Source of the DNA: Solwaraspora sp. WMMA2056
Lineage (GTDB): Bacteria > Actinomycetota > Actinomycetes > Mycobacteriales > Micromonosporaceae
Length of the DNA stretch: 64,000 bases
Direction of reading: 5' to 3'
NCBI RefSeq assembly: GCF_030345095.1
Contig: NZ_CP128360.1
Span: 1,984,001-2,048,000, forward strand
This document shows, one piece after another, positions 47,403-55,978 of this stretch; positions within the stretch are counted from its first letter, which is position 1; every line of letters begins with the position of its first letter. The notes beneath the pieces are model-generated. The model searched no databases and was not told the DNA's origin. It saw only the letters and a program-made list of their open reading frames with translations. The position numbers and the translations under genes are program-made.

Positions 47403-47816
47403 ATGAACTGGACGCTTGAGGTGGTGTGTGTTCCGGTCTCCGACGTGGAGCGGGCCCGCGAGTTCTACATCGACAAGCTCGGTTTCACCATGGACTACGA
47501 CACCGAGGCGGGGGAGGCCCGGGTGATCCAGGCGACCCCGCCGGGCTCCGGGTGCTCCATCTGCTTCGGCAAGAACGTCGTTGACATGAAGCCGGGCTCA
47601 CTCAAGGGCCTGCAGCTCGTCGTGCGTGACCTGAAGGCGGCCCGCGAGGAACTCGCCGGCCGTGGCCTGGACGTCGGCGAGATCCAGGTCTTCGACCGGT
47701 CCGGCAACCAACGCCCCTACAAGGACGGCGACGTGCTGGACAAGATGGGTTTCGTCTACTTCACCGACCCGGACGGCAACGCCTGGGCGATCCAGCAGAT
47801 CGACGACCGGTCCTGA
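47403..47816 (+). CDS. VOC-superfamily (glyoxalase/bleomycin-resistance-like) protein
   Basis: A 137-residue single VOC domain: VVCVPVSDVERAREFYIDKLGF at the start, LQLVVRDLKAAREELAGRG in the middle and FVYFTDPDGNAWAIQQI with the terminal Glu/Gln metal-ligand position at the end. In antibiotic clusters such proteins act in self-resistance by binding the product, or as dioxygenase- or isomerase-like tailoring enzymes. GGAGGT precedes the ATG. Divergent from the methyltransferase and convergent with the radical SAM gene. Confidence 0.85.
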   Translation: MNWTLEVVCVPVSDVERAREFYIDKLGFTMDYDTEAGEARVIQATPPGSGCSICFGKNVVDMKPGSLKGLQLVVRDLKAAREELAGRGLDVGEIQVFDRSGNQRPYKDGDVLDKMGFVYFTDPDGNAWAIQQIDDRS

Positions 47817-47819
47817 TCC

Positions 47820-47854
47820 GACCGGGTGGCCGTGCAGCAGGCGGCCACCCGGTC
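47820..47854. terminator. 13-bp perfect bidirectional hairpin
   Basis: GACCGGGTGGCCG (47820-47832), 9-base loop, CGGCCACCCGGTC (47842-47854), exactly filling the gap between the convergent VOC and radical SAM genes. Confidence 0.85.
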
Positions 47855-47856
47855 GT

Positions 47857-49821
47857 TCAGCCCTGACCGTGCCCGGAGAACGTGCGACCCGTGGGGCCCT
47901 GCGCCAGCTCGTGGCGCGGCAACCCCATGTAGTGCACCACGATCTCGTGGTTCGTCGAGGTCACGGCGGATTCCGAGCCGACCCGGTAGTAGAGGTCCAC
48001 CGCGCAGTCCCGCGCCGACAGGTCCGGGTCCTGGCCGGCTCGCAGGCCCGCCACGATGGCCGGGATGTCGTGCCTCATCGCCACTGCACGGCGGACGTAG
48101 TAGTCGTCGCCGTGCACCGACTCGATCTCCAGTTCCGCACCGTCGGCGGCGCCGTCGCCGCGGTACACCGGGCGGGTCAGCAGGTCGTACCAGAAGACCT
48201 CGTCGAGCAGGGCGACCCGGTCGGCGCTCAGCAGCGGGCGCACGGACTCCGCCCACCACCGGTTCAGCATCCGCTCGGCGTCCGGGTCGGTGAACATGAA
48301 CTTGATCGCCTCGCCCAGCCCGTCCGTGCCCAGCTTGGCCTGCGCGCCGCGCAGGAAATCCGCAGCCGGGTCGTCGGCGGCGGCGATCCATCCCTCCAGG
48401 TTGAGCAGGACCTTCGACTGTGGCAGGCCGGCCAGCCGGCGCAGCGGTGCCCAGATGTGCCGCAGCACCGCATTCTCCGCGATCACCCGGGCCCAGAACA
48501 GGAACTTCTGCATGTGCTGGTTCTCGGCGAAGGTCATCGTCTCGTGCGCCAGGATGTACTCGAAGTCGTCGTGGTCGCCTCGGACGGACTTGATGCCGAA
48601 CTGCTCTTTCTTCTCGAAGTAGTCGGTGTTCGGCAGCAGCAGCATCGGGTAGACGGCGATGCGGGACATGTGTTCGGCCAGCCGGTCGTAGCCATCCATG
48701 AAGGACTCGATGGTCTCGCCCGGCGCACCCCAGATCAGCTCGGCGTAGCAGTCGAGGCCCTCGCCGGCCAGCCAGGTCGTCAGGTCCTCCCAGTCGTTGA
48801 CCTTCATGTTGCGGCGGCGCATCTTGACCAGCGCGCTGTCGTTGAGGGTCTGCAGGGCCAGGGTGAATGAGCTCTTCATCCCGGCCTCCTTCATCAGCCG
48901 TACGATGCGGTAGAAGGTCTTGGACTTGTTCTTCGCCCACGAGGTCTCCAGCGCTCGCGGGAACCCGTACTTCTCCCGGGTCTGGATCAGCGCTTCGACG
49001 AAGTCGTAGTCGGCGGGCAGCATCCCGAAGTTGGCGTCGCAGGCCACGACCGTGTGCACGCCGAGCTTGCCGAACACCTCCAGCTCCGCGCGGAGCCGGT
49101 CCATCGGGAACGCCCGCACCTTCTGCCCAGTGGCGCCGCCCCAATAGCAGAACGAGCACTTGTACGGACAGCCCCGGTTGGTCTCCATCAGCGCCACGTC
49201 GTAGCGGAATCGGCCGTCCGCATCGGTCAGGTCCAGGGCGCCGGTCAGGAACGGTGACGGGATCACCTCCAGGTCGTCGATGCGGTCGCGCTCCTCGGTC
49301 GTGACGACGGTGCGGTCGGCGGACTGGTACGAGAGCCCGGGGATCGCGCCCAGGTCGTGCTTGCTGGTGCCGGCCAGATAGGCGCTCAGCAGCTCCCGGA
49401 AGGTGAGCTCACCCTCCCCGTTGATCACCACGTCGACCTCGGGGAACATCCGGAACACCCGGTTGCCCTGCGAGGTCACGTGGTTGCCGCCGAACACCAC
49501 CCATCCGTCCGGGTTGAGCTGCTTGAAGGTGGCTGCCAGCGCGCCGAACGCGTTGACGTTCCAGCCTAGGACGGAGAAGGCGATGATGTCCGGCACGCCT
49601 TCGGTGAACAGGGCGTTCGCCATGTGAGCATTGGTCACGCCGCCCCGGAAGTTGCGGATCTCGATGTCCATGCCGTTGCGGATCTCGTCGTCCGCGTTGG
49701 CGGACGCCTTCAGATATCCGGCGGCGAGTGGCATCGATTCCAACGGCATTTCCCAGACGCCCTGTTGCACCAGATGGACTGATGTCTTGGCAGGTGAGTC
49801 CGGTCCTCGATCGCTTTGCAC
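47857..49821 (-). CDS. Cobalamin-dependent radical SAM enzyme (class B type)
   Basis: A 654-residue protein. The N-terminal B12-binding fold covers residues about 15-170 (HLVQQGVWEMPLESMPLAAGYL, IIAFSVLGWNV, FGGNHVTSQG). The radical SAM core follows with the 4Fe-4S ligands CPYKCSFC (Cys218, 222, 225), and a long C-terminal region ends at residue 654. Class B enzymes methylate unactivated carbon or phosphorus or perform other radical chemistry on natural products. GTG 49821 has AAGGAGCG upstream. It is divergent from the FMN reductase gene across two operator-like dyads. Substrate unknown; the shorter C-terminal domain of known methyltransferases does not resemble this tail by eye. Confidence 0.88.
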   Translation of the reverse strand: MQSDRGPDSPAKTSVHLVQQGVWEMPLESMPLAAGYLKASANADDEIRNGMDIEIRNFRGGVTNAHMANALFTEGVPDIIAFSVLGWNVNAFGALAATFKQLNPDGWVVFGGNHVTSQGNRVFRMFPEVDVVINGEGELTFRELLSAYLAGTSKHDLGAIPGLSYQSADRTVVTTEERDRIDDLEVIPSPFLTGALDLTDADGRFRYDVALMETNRGCPYKCSFCYWGGATGQKVRAFPMDRLRAELEVFGKLGVHTVVACDANFGMLPADYDFVEALIQTREKYGFPRALETSWAKNKSKTFYRIVRLMKEAGMKSSFTLALQTLNDSALVKMRRRNMKVNDWEDLTTWLAGEGLDCYAELIWGAPGETIESFMDGYDRLAEHMSRIAVYPMLLLPNTDYFEKKEQFGIKSVRGDHDDFEYILAHETMTFAENQHMQKFLFWARVIAENAVLRHIWAPLRRLAGLPQSKVLLNLEGWIAAADDPAADFLRGAQAKLGTDGLGEAIKFMFTDPDAERMLNRWWAESVRPLLSADRVALLDEVFWYDLLTRPVYRGDGAADGAELEIESVHGDDYYVRRAVAMRHDIPAIVAGLRAGQDPDLSARDCAVDLYYRVGSESAVTSTNHEIVVHYMGLPRHELAQGPTGRTFSGHGQG

Positions 49822-49947
49822 AGGTCGCTCCTTGATCCCGCGGTGGGGGGCTCGGTGCGTCTCATGGTGGGCGGCGTGCGACGGCTGCTTCATCTTCCGC
49901 CCTGCGCTGTTCGGGCGTTGGCACACAGCGAGAGCGGCGGAACCGGC

Positions 49948-49989
49948 GATGTCAGATCGGATCTGGCGGATGTCAGACCGGGTCTGGCG
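49948..49989. promoter_or_regulatory. Two tandem 21-bp operator-like dyads
   Basis: Two direct repeats of 21 bp (49948-49968 and 49969-49989) each enclose a dyad: CAGATC-G-GATCTG in the first, CAGAC-CGG-GTCTG in the second. Twenty-one bases is two helical turns, so two dimers would bind the same face. They lie in the 205-bp divergent gap between the radical SAM and FMN reductase genes. Confidence 0.7.
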
Positions 49990-50026
49990 CCTTAACTGCG
50001 TGACCACTGAAGCGGACGGAGGGCCG

Positions 50027-50611
50027 GTGACCGACGCGTCATCACACGCGCCCCTGCGCGTCGCGGTCATCATCGGCACCACCCGCGAAAATCGGATGGG
50101 CGAGGCGATCGGCCGGTGGTTCGTCACCGAGGCGGAGAAGCGTGACGACATCGGCGTCGACCTGATCGACCTGGTGGACTTCGAGCTCCCGAACCGCTAT
50201 CCGGAACTGCCGACCGATGCCATGACGGCGTTCGCGTCCCGGGTCGGCAACGCGGACGCCTTCGTGATCGTCACCCCGGAGTACAACTACAGCTTCACCG
50301 GCTCGCTGAAGCAGGCCATCGACTGCGCCTATGACGAGTGGCACGCCAAACCGGTGGGCTTCGTGTCGTACGGCTGCCGCTCCACCGGCCGGCACGCCGT
50401 CGAGCAGTTGCGCACGGTGTTCACCTACCTGCACGCGACGACGATGCGCGACGTCGTGAGCTTCGACCTGCTGACGACCACCTTCACCGGCGACGGCGGG
50501 CTCCGCGGCGACGACGGCCAGGCCGGAACGGCGGAGGTCATGCTGAACCAACTCGCCTGGTGGGGGCTGGCGCTCCGCAAGGCGCGGGCCGCACGACCGT
50601 ACGTTTCCTAG
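50027..50611 (+). CDS. NADPH-dependent FMN reductase family protein
   Basis: A 194-residue flavodoxin-fold protein with FMN-phosphate loop VAVIIGTTRENRMGEAIGRW near residue 12, VTPEYNYSFTGSLKQAIDCA near residue 85 and FVSYGCRSTGRHAVEQLR. Such reductases supply reduced flavin to monooxygenases or act as quinone reductases. Candidate partners here are the FAD monooxygenase and the flavin monooxygenase at the right edge. GTG 50027 follows GGAGGG; GTG 50000 is an alternative. First gene of the unit with the exporter genes. Confidence 0.87.
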   Translation: MTDASSHAPLRVAVIIGTTRENRMGEAIGRWFVTEAEKRDDIGVDLIDLVDFELPNRYPELPTDAMTAFASRVGNADAFVIVTPEYNYSFTGSLKQAIDCAYDEWHAKPVGFVSYGCRSTGRHAVEQLRTVFTYLHATTMRDVVSFDLLTTTFTGDGGLRGDDGQAGTAEVMLNQLAWWGLALRKARAARPYVS

Positions 50612-50632
50612 TCCGACGAAACGAGGCAAGCA

Positions 50633-51640
50633 ATGAGTGATCGCAGGATGGGCCTGGCGATTGAGGCCACCGGCCTGGTCAAGTCATTCGGCAAGGAACG
50701 GGCGCTGGACGGCATCGACCTGCAGGTGCCGGCCGGGACCGTGTACGGCCTGCTGGGCCCGAACGGCGCCGGCAAGACAACGACGCTGCGGGTCCTGGCC
50801 ACGCTGCTGCGGCCCGACGCCGGCAAGGCCGAGGTGTTCGGCCACGACGTCGTCCAGGACCCCAACGCGGTGCGCAGCAGGATGAGCCTCAGCGGCCAGT
50901 TCTCGTCGGTGGACGACGACCTGACCGGCACTGAAAACCTCGTCCTGCTGGCCCGGCTGGTGGGCTACCGCAAGCGGGCCGCAGCTGACCGGGCCAGGGA
51001 GATGCTTTCCGCCTTCGGCCTGGAGGACGCGGCGGACCGGCAGGTCAAGAAGTACTCCGGCGGCATGCGGCGGCGGCTCGACTTCGCCGCCAGCATTCTG
51101 AACACGCCGGACCTGCTCTTCCTCGACGAGCCCACGACCGGGCTCGATCCCCGCAGCCGCGCGCAGGTGTGGGACATCGTGCGAGCGGTGGTCGACCTGG
51201 GCACCACGGTGCTGCTGACCACGCAGTACCTGGACGAGGCCGACAACCTGGCCAGCCGGATCGCGGTCATCGACCATGGCAAGGTCATCGCCGAGGGGAC
51301 GAAGGGCGAGTTGAAGGCTTCGGTCGGCGCGGGCTCCGTGCACGTGCGGCTGCGCGACGAGAACCAGCGCGACCGGGCCGAGCAGTCCCTCGCGGAGTCG
51401 CTGCGGGCCACTGTCCAGCGAGACAGCGACCCGTTGGTCCTGACCGCCCGGCTGCCCGCCGGGGACGACAGTGGCGCCGCCACCGAGCAGGCGTCGCGGG
51501 CGCTGGCCAAGCTCGCCGATGCCGATGTGATCGTCGACAACTTCTCCCTCGGCCAGCCCAGCCTGGACGAGGTCTTTCTCGCTCTAACCGGTCGCCCGGC
51601 CGTGGACACCACCAACAAGGAGAAGGAGGCTGTGGCATGA
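50633..51640 (+). CDS. DrrA-like ABC exporter ATPase
   Basis: A 335-residue ABC ATPase of the DrrA/drug-resistance type: Walker [14 protein letters not shown] near residue 39, Q-loop [14 protein letters not shown], signature [10 protein letters not shown], Walker [14 protein letters not shown], and H-loop residue replaced by Gln in TTQYLDEA, a DrrA-type feature. The C-terminal extension after residue 240 is typical of this subfamily. It should energise self-resistance export of the cluster product. Coupled to the permease by ATGA. Confidence 0.93.
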   Translation: MSDRRMGLAIEATGLVKSFGKERALDGIDLQVPAGTVYGLLGPNGAGKTTTLRVLATLLRPDAGKAEVFGHDVVQDPNAVRSRMSLSGQFSSVDDDLTGTENLVLLARLVGYRKRAAADRAREMLSAFGLEDAADRQVKKYSGGMRRRLDFAASILNTPDLLFLDEPTTGLDPRSRAQVWDIVRAVVDLGTTVLLTTQYLDEADNLASRIAVIDHGKVIAEGTKGELKASVGAGSVHVRLRDENQRDRAEQSLAESLRATVQRDSDPLVLTARLPAGDDSGAATEQASRALAKLADADVIVDNFSLGQPSLDEVFLALTGRPAVDTTNKEKEAVA

Positions 51641-52491
51641 CGAACACCATGACCGAGAGGTCCGTGCAGGCCACCGCAGAGGTGCCCACCGGGCAGCGGC
51701 TCGGAGCCGTGCTGAAGCTCGGCGAGCGGCCGCCGAAGCCCAGCGCGTTGTCCGCGTCGCTCACCTTCGGCTGGCGTGCGCTGCTGAAGATCAAGCACGT
51801 GCCGGAGCAGCTCGTCGACATCACGGTCTTCCCGGCCATCCTGACCCTGATGTTCACGCACCTGTTCGGTGGTGCGCTGGCGGGTTCCACGCGGGAGTAC
51901 ATCCAGTATTTCCTGCCCGGCATCATGGTGCTGAGCATCCTGATGATCACCATGTACACGGGTGTCGCGATCAACCTGGACATGGAAAAGGGCATCTTCG
52001 ATCGTTTCCGGACGCTGCCGATCTGGCGGCCGGCGCCGATGGTCGGTTACCTGCTGGGTGACGCGTTCCGCTACCTGGCGGCCGCTCTGGTGATCCTGGG
52101 CCTCGGCCTCCTGCTCGGGTTCCGCCCGGAAGGCGGCGTGAGTGGCGTGATCGGTGGCGTCGCCCTGCTGGTGGCGTTCTGCTTCGCGGTGTCCTGGGTC
52201 TGGACCGTGCTGGGTCTGGTCATGCGCGGGGAGAAGGCGGTGATGAGCTTCAGCATGATGGTGATCTTCCCGCTCACCTTCCTCAGCAACGTCTTCGTCG
52301 ACCCCAAGACGATGCCGGGCTGGCTGGAGGCGGCGGTCAACGTCAACCCGGTCACCATCCTCACCACCGGTGTCCGCGGGCTGATGAACGGCACTGCCAC
52401 CACCGGCGACGTGACGCTCGTGCTGATCGTGTCGGCCGCGATCATGGTTGTCTTCGGCGCCCTGACGGTGCGCCTCTACAACCGCAAGTAA
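51637..52491 (+). CDS. DrrB-like ABC exporter permease
   Basis: A 284-residue ABC-2 type membrane protein with six hydrophobic segments, including [38 protein letters not shown], the cytoplasmic amphipathic [21 protein letters not shown] loop characteristic of ABC-2 permeases, and [17 protein letters not shown]. Together with the ATPase it forms a DrrAB-like exporter. Confidence 0.93.
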   Translation: MTNTMTERSVQATAEVPTGQRLGAVLKLGERPPKPSALSASLTFGWRALLKIKHVPEQLVDITVFPAILTLMFTHLFGGALAGSTREYIQYFLPGIMVLSILMITMYTGVAINLDMEKGIFDRFRTLPIWRPAPMVGYLLGDAFRYLAAALVILGLGLLLGFRPEGGVSGVIGGVALLVAFCFAVSWVWTVLGLVMRGEKAVMSFSMMVIFPLTFLSNVFVDPKTMPGWLEAAVNVNPVTILTTGVRGLMNGTATTGDVTLVLIVSAAIMVVFGALTVRLYNRK

Positions 52492-52509
52492 GCCCTACCG
52501 GTAAGGACT

Positions 52510-52541
52510 CGGGCGCTGGTCGTGCCCCCAACCGGCGCCCG
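52510..52541. terminator. Hairpin between exporter and regulator genes
   Basis: CGGGCGCTGGT (52510-52520) pairs with ACCGGCGCCCG (52531-52541), 11 bp with one G-U, loop of ten. Between convergent genes. Confidence 0.72.
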
Positions 52542-52563
52542 GGGTCCGCGGTTCATCCGCGGC

Positions 52564-55500
52564 TCACAACTTCCACATGGTCCGCACGGGAGGCCGGTAG
52601 GCACAGGTGAGGCCGGTGGTGACCGTGGCATCGAGGTGCACGGCCAGCGCCGGATGAAGCTGGTGCAGCTTTCGCAGGGTGCTCCGGATCCGGCCGGTCA
52701 CCGCTTTACGGGCCCGTTCCGCCTCGTCACCCAGGCGCCGGCTGCGGCCGCCCAGACCGACGGCCGTCCGCAGCTCCGACAGCAGGGCGGCCCGTTCCGC
52801 GTCGTAAGCGGCCGCGCGTTCGTCCTCGCCGCGGTCGGTGGCACGTTCGATCTCCGCGTCGAGCAGGGTGAGCCGGTCGCGGTACCGCGCCACCGCCTCG
52901 TCGTCCAGGACCGCGTCGCCGCCCATCGTCCGGGCCGCTACGACCTCCTCACCGCCCTCCGGCCGTAACAGCCGGGCGGCCGGCACCTCCTGGCCGGGGC
53001 GGCTGACCAGGTGGTAAAGGTCGCGCAGGCCCTTGGCGTCGGGCACGTGCACGGTGCGCCCCTCGTAGCCCAGCTCCCAGACCTGGCCGTCGAACCGGAA
53101 GACCCCTGGCTCCGCGTCGTCCGGCACGTCCGTGACCGGCACCGCCATCCGGTCGTCGCGGGCCTGTCGCACCAGGTGCGACATGCCGATGGCCTCGGCC
53201 TCCCGGGCCACCTCGGCGAGGAGCTCGGCCGCGCGCCGGGCGTCGCCGGGCCCGCCTCGCCCGATCAGCGCCTCCGCGAGGCCGGCACGGGCCTGCAACG
53301 ACCAGGGTCGTGAGCGGAGCCTGTCGGCGGCGTCGCGGGCCGCGGTGAACCGGGTGACCGCGTCCTCCCAGCGCCGGTCGGCGGCGTCGAGCACCGCGCA
53401 CCACAGGTCGTACGGGCCACTGATGTCACACCCGTAGAGCGAGACCGCCCATTGGCCCAGGTAGGGCAGCAACGTCGCCCGGACCTCCGCGCGCTGCTCC
53501 GAGTCGCCGACCGCCGCAGCCGCTTGCGCCCGGAAACGCAGCCACAGCGGGGCGTAGGCGCGCGGACAGTCGGCGAGGTCTCCGTGCGTGTCCAGGTACT
53601 GCCGGGCCGGGGCCGGGTCCGCGCGGTACAGAGCCGTGATGGCCGCCAGCAGTTCGGCGTCCGGGTGCCCGTCGTCGGCCAGCGTGGAGTGCAGGGCGTC
53701 CAGCTCGGCGTAGCGGCCCTGTAGCAGCCAGAGCGCCCAGCGCAGGTGGTTGGTGACGAAGGCCCAGTCGCGGTCGAGCCCCTCCTGCGACGAGGCATGA
53801 TCCAGCAGAGTCGCGGCCTCGGCGAAGCGGCCCTCGAAGATGGCGACGATGATCTGGTCGAGCAGTGTGCCGGCCACATAGCGAGGCAGGTTGCGACGCC
53901 GCGCCACGGTGAGGAACTCCCGGTGCGCGGCGAGGTAGCCGGGATCACCGTGCTCGAGCAGCGCCGTCCAGAGCAGCGATTGCGCGAAGTGCTCCATCTC
54001 CTCGTTGCCGGTGCGCCGCCCCAGCTCGGTCAACTCCAGGATCAGCGCGGCACGGTCGGCCGCCGTGCCCGGCCCCCACGTCACGTCGTGCAACGCCCAC
54101 AGGGCGAAGGCCAGCGCGTCATCGTCGTGATCGGCCCGGGCCCGGGCGACGGTCTCGCGGGCCAGCTTGTCGACCAGCAGGTCCGCGCTCCAGGGTTGGT
54201 CCGGCCGGTCGGCGTCTCGTCCGTCGGTGAGCGCCCGGTAAGCCTCGGTCAGCAGTTCCGTGCCGTCCCACTCATCCATCCGCAGGCCCCGGCTGCGGTA
54301 CAGGGTCAACGCCACCCGGGCCAGCAGCGCCGGGTCGACCAGCCGGCGGGCGATCGGCACGGCCTGCTCGAACGTCTCCCAAGCGCCGTCGTGGTCACCC
54401 GCGCGGCGCAGCCGGCTGCCCAGGCGCAGGGCGAGCGTGACGCGCCGCGTGTCGTCGTCCTCCGGCAGGCGTTCCAGCGCGCGGCGGTGGTGCCCGATCG
54501 ACTCCTCGGTGGCCATCCGCCGCTCGGCGTCCGCGGCGGCTGCCAGCAGGTGGTCCACCGCCTGTTCGGGCGCGAGGTTTGCGCCGGCCAGATAGGCGTG
54601 CCGGGCGATCTCGGCGGGCAGCACGTGGACGCTGAGCCGGCTGTCGCCGCCCACCGCGCGCACGATGCCGGCGTGCCGGCGCCGCGCATCGTCGATGTCG
54701 AGGGAATCGTAGAGCGTCTCGCGCACCAGATCCTGTGCGAACGCGAATCGGCCGCCGCCGAGCCGGCTCAGGAGCCGCGCCGCCACCGCGTGCTCCAGAA
54801 GCCGGTCCACGTGGGACACCGGCGACGGCATCGCGGTGGCCAGCACCTGCCGGTGGAACTCGTGCCCGGCGACCGCGGCGGTGCGCAGCAGCCCGGTGAC
54901 GGGCTCCGGCATGCGGGACAGCCGGTGCTGCACAGCCTCCCGTACGCCCGGTGGGATCGTCGTGATCTCGTCGCCGCCATGCAGCAGCTGCACCGTCTGC
55001 TCCACAAAGAACGGGTTTCCGCCGGTGCGCCGGTGCACCTCGGCGACCAGGTCGGGCCGGGGCGCCCGGCCGGTGTGCGCGGTCATCAGGGTCGCCACCT
55101 GCTCCAGCCCCAGGCCGGTCAGCGTGATGGTGGTCGCCTTGCTGCGCAGCACGGCCATCAGCCGGCGCAACGGATGACCGTCGGCGTCCACCTCGGTGTC
55201 GCGCAGCGTGCCGATCAGCAGGATGCGCTCCATCCAGCAGTGCCGGGTGACGAAGTCCAGCAGTTCCATCGAGGCGGGATCGGCCCAGTGCAGGTCCTCC
55301 AGCACGATCACCACCGGACGGTGCTGACAGACCGCCACCAGCGCCGACGCCACCGCGTCGTACAGCCGGAAGTCGGCCGCCACCGGCGGCGCCTCGCCGA
55401 GCAGCACCGACAGCGCGTCGCTCTCGGCTCGCGCCGACTCCCACTCGGCCGTGGTCCCGGAACGCCGCAGCCCGCGGACCACCTGGATCCAGGGCCAGAA

Positions 55501-55773
55501 GCCGGGGGCGCTGCCGGAGTCCCAGCAGGCGCCGCTGAGCACCAGCGCACCGTCCCGGCGGGCCTGCTTGACCACGCTGGACACCAGCGACGTCTTGCCG
55601 ATGCCGGCGTCCCCGGCGACCAGCGCCAGCCCACCGTGGCTGTCCAGCGTCCGCACCACCTGGGCGCGCAGCATCGCCGCGGGGTGATCGCGTCCGATCA
55701 GCTCGCCTGCCATGTCCGCCGTCACCCTCGCTCCCGGATAGTCGACTGGCCCGTCCGGCTCATAGTCCACCAC
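52564..55773 (-). CDS. Very large STAND-type ATPase regulator with novel-type C-terminal DNA-binding-like domain
   Basis: A 1069-residue protein. Its N-terminal AAA_16 module has Walker A AGDAGIGKTSLV near residue 55, Walker B VVIVLEDLHWADP near residue 150 and LLIGTLRDTEVD. The long middle is helical and TPR-like (LLAAAADAERRMATEES, many Ala-rich helices). The C-terminal 180 residues differ from LuxR or BTAD types: VFRFDGQVWELGYEGRTVHV, DAKGLRDLYHLVSRPGQEV, a charged helix, and RKAVTGRIRSTLRKLHQLHPALAVHL. It is similar to the C-terminal domain seen in other actinobacterial ATPase regulators. Probably the pathway activator. GTG 55773 with a downstream ATG at 55713 as alternative. Confidence 0.85.
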   Translation of the reverse strand: MVDYEPDGPVDYPGARVTADMAGELIGRDHPAAMLRAQVVRTLDSHGGLALVAGDAGIGKTSLVSSVVKQARRDGALVLSGACWDSGSAPGFWPWIQVVRGLRRSGTTAEWESARAESDALSVLLGEAPPVAADFRLYDAVASALVAVCQHRPVVIVLEDLHWADPASMELLDFVTRHCWMERILLIGTLRDTEVDADGHPLRRLMAVLRSKATTITLTGLGLEQVATLMTAHTGRAPRPDLVAEVHRRTGGNPFFVEQTVQLLHGGDEITTIPPGVREAVQHRLSRMPEPVTGLLRTAAVAGHEFHRQVLATAMPSPVSHVDRLLEHAVAARLLSRLGGGRFAFAQDLVRETLYDSLDIDDARRRHAGIVRAVGGDSRLSVHVLPAEIARHAYLAGANLAPEQAVDHLLAAAADAERRMATEESIGHHRRALERLPEDDDTRRVTLALRLGSRLRRAGDHDGAWETFEQAVPIARRLVDPALLARVALTLYRSRGLRMDEWDGTELLTEAYRALTDGRDADRPDQPWSADLLVDKLARETVARARADHDDDALAFALWALHDVTWGPGTAADRAALILELTELGRRTGNEEMEHFAQSLLWTALLEHGDPGYLAAHREFLTVARRRNLPRYVAGTLLDQIIVAIFEGRFAEAATLLDHASSQEGLDRDWAFVTNHLRWALWLLQGRYAELDALHSTLADDGHPDAELLAAITALYRADPAPARQYLDTHGDLADCPRAYAPLWLRFRAQAAAAVGDSEQRAEVRATLLPYLGQWAVSLYGCDISGPYDLWCAVLDAADRRWEDAVTRFTAARDAADRLRSRPWSLQARAGLAEALIGRGGPGDARRAAELLAEVAREAEAIGMSHLVRQARDDRMAVPVTDVPDDAEPGVFRFDGQVWELGYEGRTVHVPDAKGLRDLYHLVSRPGQEVPAARLLRPEGGEEVVAARTMGGDAVLDDEAVARYRDRLTLLDAEIERATDRGEDERAAAYDAERAALLSELRTAVGLGGRSRRLGDEAERARKAVTGRIRSTLRKLHQLHPALAVHLDATVTTGLTCAYRPPVRTMWKL

Positions 55774-55978
55774 TTCCGGCCCGCTGGGTCAGCCGTCAGC
55801 GCCATCCCATGCAGATGCTGCGTGGATCACCGAATGATCACCCTATGCGGTCGACTCCGCTCAGCCGGGTACCCGGCGGGACGTAGGTCACAAGGCCGCA
55901 CGGTTGGAGATGCGTCCCCGGAACGCCGAAGGCGAGGATCTTCCCTGTTGCTCCACCCGTCGACAGAGGGAGAATTGC

